Under the pieces are notes generated by a model, which saw only the letters and a list, made by a program, of their open reading frames with translations, had not been told where the DNA came from and searched no databases. A stretch of DNA of 64,000 nt from Streptomyces luteolus (GTDB taxonomy: Bacteria > Actinomycetota > Actinomycetes > Streptomycetales > Streptomycetaceae). This document shows positions 16,074 to 23,947 of the stretch, one piece after another. Where the stretch lies: NCBI RefSeq assembly GCF_029968015.1, contig NZ_JASCIS010000028.1, forward strand, positions 32,357-96,356. The letters run 5' to 3'. Made by a program: the position numbers and the translations under genes. Each line of letters starts with the position of its first letter. Position 1 is the stretch's first letter.

Positions 16074-18905
16074 ATGCCCGCCAATGAAAGCGCCTCTTCC
16101 GGCCAGAAGACCGGCAAGAAGAAGGGGCGACGTGCCCGCCTCGTCGTGATCGCACTGGTCCTTGCCGTCGTCGCGGGTGTGGCCTTCGGTTCGTACTGGA
16201 GCATCAGTACGGTGCGCGCCTCGCTGCCGCAGACCAAGGGCTCGATCCAGCTCGACGGCCTGGCGGGACCGGTCGACGTCCGCCGTGACAGCAGCGGCAT
16301 CCCGCAGGTCTACGCCTCGTCGGACGAGGACCTGTTCATGGCCCAGGGCTATGTGCAGGCGCAGGACCGCTTCTGGGAGATGGACGTCCGGCGTCACATG
16401 ACCTCCGGTCGGCTCTCCGAGATGTTCGGCAAGAGCCAGGTCGAGACCGATGAATTCCTGCGCACCCTCGGCTGGCACCACGTCGCGCAGCGGGAGTACG
16501 ACACCAAGCTGAACCCGGAGACCAAGAAGTACCTCCAGGCGTACGCCAAGGGGGTCAACGCCTATCTGAAGGGCAAGGACGGTGCCGACGTCTCCGTCGA
16601 GTACGCGGCCCTGGGGTTCACCAACGACTACAAGATCGAGGAGTGGACCCCGGTCGACTCGGTGGCCTGGCTAAAGGCCATGGCCTGGGACCTGCGCGGC
16701 AACATGCAGGACGAGATCGACCGCTCCCTGATGCACGGCCGCCTCGGCCCGAAGCAGATCCAGGACCTGTACCCGGACTACCCGTACGACCTGCACAAGC
16801 CGATCGTCGAAGAGGGCGGGCTCTCCGGGGACTCCAAGACGTACGACCCCGAGGGCAGTTCGGTCGAGGAGCAGTCCGCCGCGGGCGGCACGGGAACCGA
16901 AACCGGGACAGGCATAGGGACAGGGACAGGCACAGGCACAGGAACCGGCGCGGGCACCGGAACCGGAACCGGCAACGGCATCGCGGGTGGCGGCAGTACG
17001 GCGGGCGGCCTGACCACGCAGATGTCCGGCCTCTCCGACGTCCTCGACAAACTCCCCGACGCCATAGGTCCGAACGGCAACGGCATCGGCTCCAACTCCT
17101 GGGTCGTGTCCGGCGACCACACCACCACCGGCAAGCCGCTGCTCGCCAACGACCCCCACCTCGCGCCCCAGCTGCCGTCGATCTGGTACCAGATGGGCCT
17201 GCACTGCCGCGGCGTCTCGGCGAAGTGCCAGTACGACGTCTCGGGTTACACCTTCTCCGGCATGCCGGGCGTGGTCATCGGCCACAACCAGGACATCGCC
17301 TGGGGCATGACCAACCTCGGCGCCGACGTCACCGACCTCTACCTGGAGAAGATCCAGGGCGACGGCTACCAGTACGGCAGCAAGGTCGAGCCGTTCAAGA
17401 CCCGCAAGGAGACCATCAAGGTCGCGGGCGGCGAGGACAAGGACATCGTGGTCAGAGAGACCAACAACGGCCCGGTGGTCTCGGACCGCAACGACGAGCT
17501 GGGCAAGGTCGGCCAGGAGGCGCCGGTGAGCAGCTCCGCCCCCGACCGCGCCGACGGGTACGCGGTCTCCCTGCGCTGGACGGCGCTGAGCCCCGGCAAG
17601 TCCATGGACGCCGTGTTCGCGCTCAACAAGGCGAAGAACTTCCAGGACTTCCGCAAGGCGGCGGCCGACTTCGAGGTCCCCTCGCAGAACCTGATCTACG
17701 CCGACACCGAGGGCAACATCGGCTACCAGGCCCCCGGAAAGATCCCCACGCGCGCGAAGAACCACGACGGCACGCTCCCCGCCCCCGGCTGGGACCCGGC
17801 GTACCGCTGGACCGGATACATCCCGCAGAGCGCCCTGCCGTACGAGTACAACCCCGAGCGCGGGTACATCGTGACGGCCAACCAGGCGGTGACCGACTCC
17901 AAGTACCCCTACGAGCTCACCAAGGACTGGGGCTACGGAGCGCGCAGCCAGCGCATCAACGACCTCATCGAGTCGAAGCTGGAGAACGGCGGCAAGATCT
18001 CGACCGAGGACATGCGCACGATGCAGCTGGACAACAGCAGTGAGATCGCCAAGATGCTCACGCCCAAGCTGCTCAAGATCGACGTGTCCGACCCGTACGT
18101 CCGCGAGGCGCAGCAGCTCCTGGAGGGCTGGGACTACACCCAGGACGCCGACTCGGCGGCGGCCGCGTACTTCAACGCGGTCTGGCGCAACATCCTGAAG
18201 CTGTCCTTCGGCAACAAGCTGCCCAAGGAGCTGCGCGTCGAAGGGTCCTGCATCAACGTGCCGCCCGCCGACAAGACCGGCCCGGTCGACGACCCGGACG
18301 AGCGCGTGCGCGAGTGCGGCGAGCGGGCGGCGGACGCGGCGCAGCCGGACGGCGGTGACCGCTGGTTCGAGGTGGTCCGCTCCATCCTCGACGACGAGGA
18401 CAACGAGTGGTGGCAGTCGCCCTCCACGCGTACGGACTCCGAGACCAAGACCCGTGACCAGCTCTTCGCGCGTGCCATGGAGGACGCCCGCTGGGAGCTG
18501 ACCGCGAAGCTCGGCAAGGACATCGACAGCTGGAGCTGGGGCCGTCTGCACCGCCTGCAGCTGGACAACCAGACCCTCGGCACCGAGGGCCCCGGCTTCA
18601 TCCAGTGGCTGCTCAACCGCGGCCCCTGGGAGCTCGGCGGCGGCGAGGCCGCGGTCAACGCCACGGGCTGGAACGCGGCCGGCGGGTACAGCGTGATCTG
18701 GGTCCCGTCGATGCGGATGGTGGTGAACCTCGGCGACTTCGACAAGTCGAAGTGGATCAACCTCACCGGTGCGTCGGGGCACGCGTACAGCCCCAACTAC
18801 ACCGACCAGACCGAGAAGTGGGTCAAGGGCGAGCTGCTCGACTGGGCCTACTCGGAGAAGGCGGTCGAGGCGGAGGCGGAGAACGACCTGGTGCTCAGGC
18901 CGTGA
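16074..18905 (+). CDS. Penicillin acylase family hydrolase, membrane-anchored
   Basis: 943 residues. A basic N-terminus and one membrane segment (about residues 22-42) anchor or export it. The fold is an Ntn hydrolase that self-cleaves; the predicted nucleophile is Ser340 in GIGSNSWVVSGDHTTTGKPLLANDPHL. HNQDIAWGMTNLGADVTDLY and ANQAVTDSKYPYEL are further family motifs. Residues 272-302, in the spacer region before Ser340, are a Thr-Gly dipeptide run that looks like a recent expansion. Substrates in this branch are unknown (acyl-amides, acyl-homoserine lactones or lipopeptides are possibilities). AAGGACAGCG precedes the ATG at 16074. Confidence 0.9.
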   Translation: MPANESASSGQKTGKKKGRRARLVVIALVLAVVAGVAFGSYWSISTVRASLPQTKGSIQLDGLAGPVDVRRDSSGIPQVYASSDEDLFMAQGYVQAQDRFWEMDVRRHMTSGRLSEMFGKSQVETDEFLRTLGWHHVAQREYDTKLNPETKKYLQAYAKGVNAYLKGKDGADVSVEYAALGFTNDYKIEEWTPVDSVAWLKAMAWDLRGNMQDEIDRSLMHGRLGPKQIQDLYPDYPYDLHKPIVEEGGLSGDSKTYDPEGSSVEEQSAAGGTGTETGTGIGTGTGTGTGTGAGTGTGTGNGIAGGGSTAGGLTTQMSGLSDVLDKLPDAIGPNGNGIGSNSWVVSGDHTTTGKPLLANDPHLAPQLPSIWYQMGLHCRGVSAKCQYDVSGYTFSGMPGVVIGHNQDIAWGMTNLGADVTDLYLEKIQGDGYQYGSKVEPFKTRKETIKVAGGEDKDIVVRETNNGPVVSDRNDELGKVGQEAPVSSSAPDRADGYAVSLRWTALSPGKSMDAVFALNKAKNFQDFRKAAADFEVPSQNLIYADTEGNIGYQAPGKIPTRAKNHDGTLPAPGWDPAYRWTGYIPQSALPYEYNPERGYIVTANQAVTDSKYPYELTKDWGYGARSQRINDLIESKLENGGKISTEDMRTMQLDNSSEIAKMLTPKLLKIDVSDPYVREAQQLLEGWDYTQDADSAAAAYFNAVWRNILKLSFGNKLPKELRVEGSCINVPPADKTGPVDDPDERVRECGERAADAAQPDGGDRWFEVVRSILDDEDNEWWQSPSTRTDSETKTRDQLFARAMEDARWELTAKLGKDIDSWSWGRLHRLQLDNQTLGTEGPGFIQWLLNRGPWELGGGEAAVNATGWNAAGGYSVIWVPSMRMVVNLGDFDKSKWINLTGASGHAYSPNYTDQTEKWVKGELLDWAYSEKAVEAEAENDLVLRP
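16884..16980. repeat. ACAGG/ACCGG simple repeat encoding Thr-Gly run
   Basis: Near-perfect hexamer repeat (GGCACA/GGGACA/GGAACC) within the acylase gene, encoding about 15 Thr-Gly pairs upstream of the self-cleavage site. Confidence 0.85.
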
Positions 18906-18920
18906 CCGACCCCGTTCCGA

Positions 18921-19541
18921 TCAGGACCTGAATCTCCGGACCCCGGAAGGGGTCACCACCGCGTGCACGGGGTGGTCGTGCGGTTCCTCCGGGACCCGCG
19001 CGACCACCTCGTCGTCGTAGAGGAGTACGACGAGCGGCGGCTGCACGCGCGCGTGCGAGAGCCGGGCGAGCACCCGGTCGTACGAGCCGCCGCCGCGCCC
19101 CAGGCGCATCCCGCGGCCGTCCACGGCGAGACCGGGGAGCAGCACCGCGTCGGCGCCGAGGACGGCGTCGGGCCCGAGCCGCGCCCCGTCCGGCTCCAGG
19201 AGCCCGCGCCCCGCGCGTACGAGGTGCTCAGTGCCCGCGTAGAGGCCCCAGTCGAGGTCGTTGTCCGGCAGGAGCACCGGCAGCAGAACCCGCACCCCGC
19301 GCGCGTGCAGGGCATCGAGCAGCGCGCGGGTGCCGGGTTCGCGGCCGACCGACACGTACGCGGCGACCGTGTGCGCCTGAGCCAGCTCATCGAGTTCGAG
19401 GGCCCGCCGGGCGAGAACCGCCGCCGCCTCCTGCGCGTCATCTGCTGTCAACCGGCGCCTCGCTTCGAGGAGTTCTCCGCGCAACGTCGCCTTGTCAGCC
19501 TTGTCAGTCTTGTCGCCGGTGCTGTTGTGGCTCACAGCCAA
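18921..19541 (-). CDS. 5-formyltetrahydrofolate cyclo-ligase
   Basis: 206 residues. KATLRGELLEARRRL, VAAYVSVGREPGT and the signature VLLPGLAVDGRGMRLGRGGGSYDRVLA identify the family. It uses ATP to convert 5-formyl-THF to 5,10-methenyl-THF, recovering a storage or inhibitory folate. It is convergent with the acylase gene (15 bp between stops) and divergent from galU (87 bp). The GTG at 19541 is supported only by frame; MAVSHNSTG is a plausible N-terminus. Confidence 0.9.
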   Translation of the reverse strand: MAVSHNSTGDKTDKADKATLRGELLEARRRLTADDAQEAAAVLARRALELDELAQAHTVAAYVSVGREPGTRALLDALHARGVRVLLPVLLPDNDLDWGLYAGTEHLVRAGRGLLEPDGARLGPDAVLGADAVLLPGLAVDGRGMRLGRGGGSYDRVLARLSHARVQPPLVVLLYDDEVVARVPEEPHDHPVHAVVTPSGVRRFRS

Positions 19542-19615
19542 CTCACAAACCCCTCATATCCTGGCCTAAGCGAATCAATTAACCGGACGCACATGTTCCG
19601 AACAATCGCACCGGT

Positions 19616-19621
19616 TAGGGT
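19616..19621 (+). promoter_or_regulatory. -10 element (TAGGGT) of galU
   Basis: TAGGGT ends 7 nt before the galU ATG, consistent with a leaderless or very short-leader mRNA. Confidence 0.55.
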
Positions 19622-19628
19622 GCAGGGC

Positions 19629-20531
19629 ATGACTGAGTCGCACCCCACGATCACCAAGGCTGTCATCCCGGCAGCAGGCCTCGGCACGCGCTTCCTCCCG
19701 GCCACGAAGGCCACCCCGAAGGAGATGCTGCCGGTCGTCGACAAGCCGGCGATCCAGTACGTGGTCGAGGAGGCCGTGGCAGCCGGTCTGTCCGACGTGC
19801 TGATGGTCACGGGCCGCAACAAGCGCCCCCTCGAGGACCACTTCGACCGCAACTACGAGCTGGAAGAGGCCCTCCGCCGCAAGGGCGACCAGGGCCGCCT
19901 CGCCAAGGTCCAGGAGTCCAGCGACCTGGCGACCATGCACTACGTCCGGCAGGGCGACCCCAAGGGCCTCGGCCACGCCGTCCTCTGCGCGGCCCCGCAC
20001 GTCGGCAGCGAACCCTTCGCGGTCCTCCTCGGCGACGACCTGATCGACGCCCGGGACCCCCTGCTCCAGCGCATGGTCGACATCCAGGCCCGCGAGGGCG
20101 GCAGCGTCATCGCGCTCATGGAGGTCGACCCGGCCCAGATCCACCTCTACGGCTGTGCCGCCGCCGACCCCACCGGCGAGGGCGACGTGGTCAAGGTCAC
20201 CGGCCTCGTCGAGAAGCCCGAGCCCGCCGACGCCCCCAGCAACCTCGCGATCATCGGCCGGTACGTCCTCGACCCCGCCGTCTTCGACGTCCTCCGCAAG
20301 ACCGAGCCCGGCCGCGGCGGCGAGATCCAGCTGACCGACGCGCTCCAGCAACTGGCCGCGGACGAGAAGATCGGCGGCCCCGTGCACGGCGTCGTCTTCA
20401 AGGGCCGCCGCTATGACACCGGAGACCGCGGCGACTATCTGCGTGCCATTGTCAGACTCGCGTGCGAACGTGAAGACCTGGGCCCGGACTTCCGGGCCTG
20501 GCTTCGCAGTTACGTCACCGAGGAGATGTAG
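19629..20531 (+). CDS. galU: UTP-glucose-1-phosphate uridylyltransferase
   Basis: 300 residues. The nucleotidyltransferase signature AAGLGTRFLPATKATPKEMLP is at residues 15-35, with QYVVEEAV and a later VEKPEP motif for UTP and sugar-phosphate binding. It makes UDP-glucose for envelope glycans, trehalose and, with galE/galT at 61-63 kb, the Leloir pathway. It starts a tight cluster: its stop is 4 bp from the glp start. A -10 element directly upstream suggests it leads the operon. Confidence 0.95.
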   Translation: MTESHPTITKAVIPAAGLGTRFLPATKATPKEMLPVVDKPAIQYVVEEAVAAGLSDVLMVTGRNKRPLEDHFDRNYELEEALRRKGDQGRLAKVQESSDLATMHYVRQGDPKGLGHAVLCAAPHVGSEPFAVLLGDDLIDARDPLLQRMVDIQAREGGSVIALMEVDPAQIHLYGCAAADPTGEGDVVKVTGLVEKPEPADAPSNLAIIGRYVLDPAVFDVLRKTEPGRGGEIQLTDALQQLAADEKIGGPVHGVVFKGRRYDTGDRGDYLRAIVRLACEREDLGPDFRAWLRSYVTEEM

Positions 20532-20535
20532 CACC

Positions 20536-21876
20536 TTGAGCAGCAGCACGACGGCAGAGGACACCGGCCGGGCCCCCATCTGGTCGGTGTCCGAGCACCT
20601 TGAGGACATTCTCGCGACGGTCCACCCGCTGGACCCCATCGAGCTGCAACTCCTCGACGCCCAGGGCTGCGTCCTGGTCGAGGACGTCACGGTGCCCGTC
20701 TCGCTGCCGCCCTTCGACAACAGCTCGATGGACGGGTACGCGGTCCGCACCGCCGATGTGGCCGGCGCCACCGAAGAGTTCCCCGCCGTCCTGGAGGTCA
20801 TCGGCGACGTCGCCGCGGGCGCCCCCGGCAATCTCACCGTCGGCCCCGGCCAGGCCGCCCGCATCATGACCGGCGCCCCGCTCCCGCCCGGCGCCGAGGC
20901 CGTCGTCCCGGTGGAGTGGACCGACGGCGGCCTCGGCGAGGGCCCGGTCGGCACGATGACGCCGCACAGCCTGGCCCCCGAGGGCGCCTCCGGAGAGGTC
21001 CGCGTGCACCGCCCCGCGAAGGCCCGCGCCCACGTCCGCGCGCGCGGCAGCGACGTCCGGTCCGGCGAGCGCGCACTCGCCGCCGGCACCGTGCTCGGCC
21101 CGCCGCAGATCTCCCTGCTCGCCGCCATCGGCCGCGGCACGGTCCGGGTGCGCCCCCGCCCGCGCGTGGTCGTCCTCTCCACCGGCAGCGAACTGACCCA
21201 GCCCGGCGAGGAGTTGACCGAGGGCCGGATCTACGACTCCAACAGCTTCGCCCTCACCGCCGCCGCCCGGGACGCCGGCGCGATCGCCTACCGCGTGGGC
21301 GCCGTCGCCGACGACGCCGAGACCCTGCGCGCCACCATCGAGGACCAGCTGATCCGCGCCGACCTCCTGGTCACCACGGGCGGCGTCTCCGTAGGGGCGT
21401 ACGACGTCGTGAAGGAGGCCCTCCAGGGCGCCGGTGACTGGGAGGAGGGCAGCGAGTCCGGCAGCGGCATCGAGTTCCGCAAGCTCGCCATGCAGCCCGG
21501 CAAGCCCCAGGGCTTCGGCTCCATCGGCCCCGACCACACCCCGCTGCTCGCCCTCCCCGGCAACCCGGTCAGCTCGTACGTCTCCTTCGAGCTGTTCGTC
21601 CGCCCCGCGATCCGCGCCCTCATGGGCCTGAAGGACGTCAGCCGCCCCACCGTCCGCGCCGCCCTCGACAGCCGCGAGCCGCTGACCTCCCCCTCCGGCA
21701 AGCGCCAGTTCCTGCGCGGGAGGTACGACGAGGAGAAGGGCACCGTCGCCCCCGTGGGTGGTTCCGGCTCCCACCTGATCGCGGCCCTGGCGCACGCGGA
21801 CGCCCTGATCGTCGTCCCCGAGGACACCGCCGAGGTCGCCCCGGGCACCGAGCTCGACGTGATCCTGCTCCGCTGA
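20536..21876 (+). CDS. glp: Gephyrin-like MoeA paralogue (Glp, molybdotransferase-like divisome protein)
   Basis: 446 residues with the MoeA fold: PFDNSSMDGYAVRTADV, RIMTGAPLPPGAEAVVPVE, VVVLSTGSEL, TTGGVSVGAYDVVKEAL and ALPGNPVSSYVSFELF. MoeA inserts molybdate into molybdopterin. In Corynebacterium a MoeA-like protein beside the membrane protein GlpR binds FtsZ, and here a GlpR/SepX gene lies at the end of the same cluster. I therefore favour the divisome paralogue, though the catalytic motifs look intact and an enzymatic role is possible. The start is TTG at 20536, with GGAG inside the end of galU. Confidence 0.82.
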   Translation: MSSSTTAEDTGRAPIWSVSEHLEDILATVHPLDPIELQLLDAQGCVLVEDVTVPVSLPPFDNSSMDGYAVRTADVAGATEEFPAVLEVIGDVAAGAPGNLTVGPGQAARIMTGAPLPPGAEAVVPVEWTDGGLGEGPVGTMTPHSLAPEGASGEVRVHRPAKARAHVRARGSDVRSGERALAAGTVLGPPQISLLAAIGRGTVRVRPRPRVVVLSTGSELTQPGEELTEGRIYDSNSFALTAAARDAGAIAYRVGAVADDAETLRATIEDQLIRADLLVTTGGVSVGAYDVVKEALQGAGDWEEGSESGSGIEFRKLAMQPGKPQGFGSIGPDHTPLLALPGNPVSSYVSFELFVRPAIRALMGLKDVSRPTVRAALDSREPLTSPSGKRQFLRGRYDEEKGTVAPVGGSGSHLIAALAHADALIVVPEDTAEVAPGTELDVILLR

Positions 21877-21959
21877 GCCCCGCCCCGTGCGGGTACCGTG
21901 GCTGCCCACACGAGGCCCACCACGGCCCGCCCGAGCCCTGACCGGGGAGCGCACAGCAG

Positions 21960-22439
21960 ATGAGTACGCAGGACCGACTGACGCACATCGACGAGGCGGG
22001 CGCCGCCCGGATGGTCGACGTATCGGAGAAGGACGTCACCGCGCGCACCGCGCGTGCGAGCGGCCGGGTCCTGGTGTCACCGCGCGTGATCGAACTCCTC
22101 AGGGGCGAGGGCGTGCCCAAGGGGGACGCCCTCGCCACCGCCCGGATCGCGGGCATCATGGGCGCCAAGCGCACCCCCGACCTGATCCCGCTCTGCCACC
22201 CGCTCGCGGTCTCCGGGGTGAAGGTCGAACTCGCCGTCGCCGACGACGCGGTGGAGATCCTCGCCACCGTGAAGACCACCGACCGCACCGGCGTCGAGAT
22301 GGAGGCCCTGACCGCCGTCACCGTCGCCGCGCTCACGGTGATCGACATGGTGAAGGCGGTCGACAAGGCCGCCGTCATCACCGACGTCCGCGTCGAGGAG
22401 AAGACGGGCGGCAAGTCCGGGGACTGGAGCCGCGCATGA
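21960..22439 (+). CDS. moaC: Cyclic pyranopterin monophosphate synthase MoaC
   Basis: 159 residues, normal for MoaC. MVDVSEKDVTARTARASG, GIMGAKRTPDLIPLCHPL and TGVEMEALTAVTVAALTVIDMVKAVDK contain the substrate-binding His and the catalytic Lys/Asp region. It makes cPMP, the first molybdenum cofactor intermediate, from the MoaA product. GGGGAG lies ten bases before the ATG. The stop overlaps the first repeat ATG of the next gene (ATGA). Confidence 0.95.
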   Translation: MSTQDRLTHIDEAGAARMVDVSEKDVTARTARASGRVLVSPRVIELLRGEGVPKGDALATARIAGIMGAKRTPDLIPLCHPLAVSGVKVELAVADDAVEILATVKTTDRTGVEMEALTAVTVAALTVIDMVKAVDKAAVITDVRVEEKTGGKSGDWSRA

Positions 22440-22579
22440 AGGCCGAGCCGGGCATGAAGGCCGAGCGGGGCATGAAGGCCGAGCGGGGCATGAAGGCCGA
22501 GCGGGGCATGAAGGCCGAGCCGGGCATGAAGGCCGAGCCGGGCATGAAGGCCGAGCCGGGCATGAAGGCCGAGCGGGGC
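22436..22579 (+). repeat. Eight-copy 18-bp repeat, each copy with an in-frame ATG
   Basis: Eight perfect-length units of ATGAAGGCCGAGCSGGGC (S is C or G) run without gaps from the moaC stop to the conserved start of the Mog protein. Each encodes MKAE(P/R)G, in the order P R R R P P P R. Each unit also places a G-rich GAGCSGGGC directly before the next ATG. Confidence 0.97.
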
Positions 22580-23107
22580 ATGACGGCCCTCGTCGTCACC
22601 GCCTCCAACCGCGCCTCCGCCGGGGTGTACGCGGACAAGGGCGGCCCGATCCTCGCCGCGGGCCTGCGCGAGCTCGGCTTCGAGGTCGAGGGCCCGCAGA
22701 TCGTGCCCGACGGCGACCCGGTCGAGCAGGCCCTGCGCGCCGCCGTCGACGCCGGGTACGACGTGGTGCTCACCACCGGCGGCACCGGCCTCTCGCCCAC
22801 CGACCGCACCCCCGAGGCCACCCGCCGCGTCCTCGACCACGAGGTCCCCGGCATCGCCGAGGCCATCCGCGCGTACGGCCGGGACAAGGTGCCCACGGCC
22901 GCCCTCTCCCGCGGCCTCGCCGGCCTCGCGGGCGGCACCCTGATCGTGAACCTGCCGGGCTCCACGGGCGGCGTACGGGACGGACTCGCCGTACTGGAAC
23001 CGCTGCTCGTGCACGCCGTCGACCAGATCCGCGGCGGCGACCACCCCAGACCGGACGCAGTCCCCGACGCCGGCCACGGCACCGGAGCCACCGGGAGCCC
23101 GAGCTGA
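22436..23107 (+). CDS. mog: MoaB/Mog molybdopterin adenylyltransferase-like protein with repeated starts
   Basis: The conserved domain begins MTALVVTASNRASAGVYADKGGP at ATG 22580 (175 residues to the stop) and includes LTTGGTGLSPTDRTPEATRRVLD, the MPT-binding motif of MoaB/MogA/gephyrin G domains. Upstream, eight in-frame 18-bp repeats supply eight more ATGs, the first overlapping the moaC stop. Translation could start at any of nine codons, giving a hexapeptide-repeat N-terminus of 0 to 48 residues (up to 223 aa in total). It should adenylylate molybdopterin before metal insertion by MoeA. The domain call is firm; the start is open. Confidence 0.9.
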   Translation: MKAEPGMKAERGMKAERGMKAERGMKAEPGMKAEPGMKAEPGMKAERGMTALVVTASNRASAGVYADKGGPILAAGLRELGFEVEGPQIVPDGDPVEQALRAAVDAGYDVVLTTGGTGLSPTDRTPEATRRVLDHEVPGIAEAIRAYGRDKVPTAALSRGLAGLAGGTLIVNLPGSTGGVRDGLAVLEPLLVHAVDQIRGGDHPRPDAVPDAGHGTGATGSPS

Positions 23108-23751
23108 ACAGCCCTGCCTGGCCCGCGCGCCTCGCGGACGGCGATGTCGTCCTCCGCCCCATAAAGCTGCGCGACCAGCGCGCCTGGCGGGAGGTCAACC
23201 AGCGCAACCGCGACTGGCTGCGCCCCTGGGAAGCCACGATTCCGCCGCCCGGACCCGCCGGTCCGATCACGGCCCGGCCTACCTACCGGCAGATGGTGCG
23301 CCATCTGCGCGCGGAGGCGAACGCCGGCCGGATGCTGCCCTTCGTGATCGAGTACCAGGGCCGTCTGGTGGGCCAGCTGACGGTCGCCGGGATCACCTGG
23401 GGCTCGATGTGCTCGGGCCATATCGGCTATTGGGTCGACCAGTCGGTGGCCGGGCGCGGAGTGATGCCGACGGCCGTCGCGCTCGTCGTCGACCACTGCT
23501 TCAGGAGCGTGGGTCTGCATCGCGTCGAAGTCTGCATTCGGCCCGAGAACACCCCGAGCCGCCGGGTCGTGGAGAAACTCGGATTCCGTGAGGAAGGGCT
23601 GCGCCCGCGCTATCTCCACATCGACGGCGGCTGGCGGGACCACCTCGTGTTCGCGCTCACCGCGGAAGAGGTCCCGGAAGGGCTGCTCACCCGCTGGCAC
23701 CAGCGGCGATCCGGAAACAGTCCGAAGGACACACCACGGAACACGGCCTGA
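23104..23751 (+). CDS. GNAT acetyltransferase, RimJ/RimL-like, with CTG start
   Basis: 215 residues. GDVVLRPIKLRDQRAWREVNQRNRDWLRPWE, GHIGYWVDQSVAGRGVMPTAVALVVDHCF and NTPSRRVVEKLGFREEG are typical of ribosomal-protein N-acetyltransferases. The conserved N-terminus lies upstream of the first ATG (23293), and the only codon able to start it is CTG 23104, which overlaps the mog stop as CTGA and has GGGAG six bases before it. This gene sits between mog and sepX in the conserved cluster. The acetylated target is unknown. Confidence 0.85.
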   Translation: MNSPAWPARLADGDVVLRPIKLRDQRAWREVNQRNRDWLRPWEATIPPPGPAGPITARPTYRQMVRHLRAEANAGRMLPFVIEYQGRLVGQLTVAGITWGSMCSGHIGYWVDQSVAGRGVMPTAVALVVDHCFRSVGLHRVEVCIRPENTPSRRVVEKLGFREEGLRPRYLHIDGGWRDHLVFALTAEEVPEGLLTRWHQRRSGNSPKDTPRNTA

Positions 23752-23947
23752 CTCCGCGAAATAAAATGTGTGTTCGAAAAAGAGCGCAGATTGACCACGA
23801 ATATGCCTCCGGTGCCTCTGGTTGTCCTGCTCTCGAAGCCTGCTGATCGCATCAGTCACAAAAAAAGTTCGAGATATCAGCCAGATCGTGCGACACACCG
23901 GCGGAATTGGCAGATGGCCTCAACGAAACCCCTCTACCGTGTGAGGC
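23752..23947 (+). promoter_or_regulatory. AT-rich upstream region of sepX
   Basis: About 200 bp that is much richer in A/T than its surroundings (AAATAAAATGTG, CACAAAAAAAGTT). The last element is TACCGT at 23935-23940, 7 nt before the GTG start of sepX, a leaderless-type promoter. No gene is supported here. Confidence 0.55.

Noticed and set aside
22461..22579. The mog-front repeats as a CRISPR array
   Set aside because: There are no spacers; units are contiguous, in frame and protein-coding.
20536..23107. A complete molybdenum-cofactor operon
   Set aside because: Only the MoeA-like, MoaC and Mog-like genes are here; moaA, moaD, moaE and moeB are absent, so the locus is not a full pathway.
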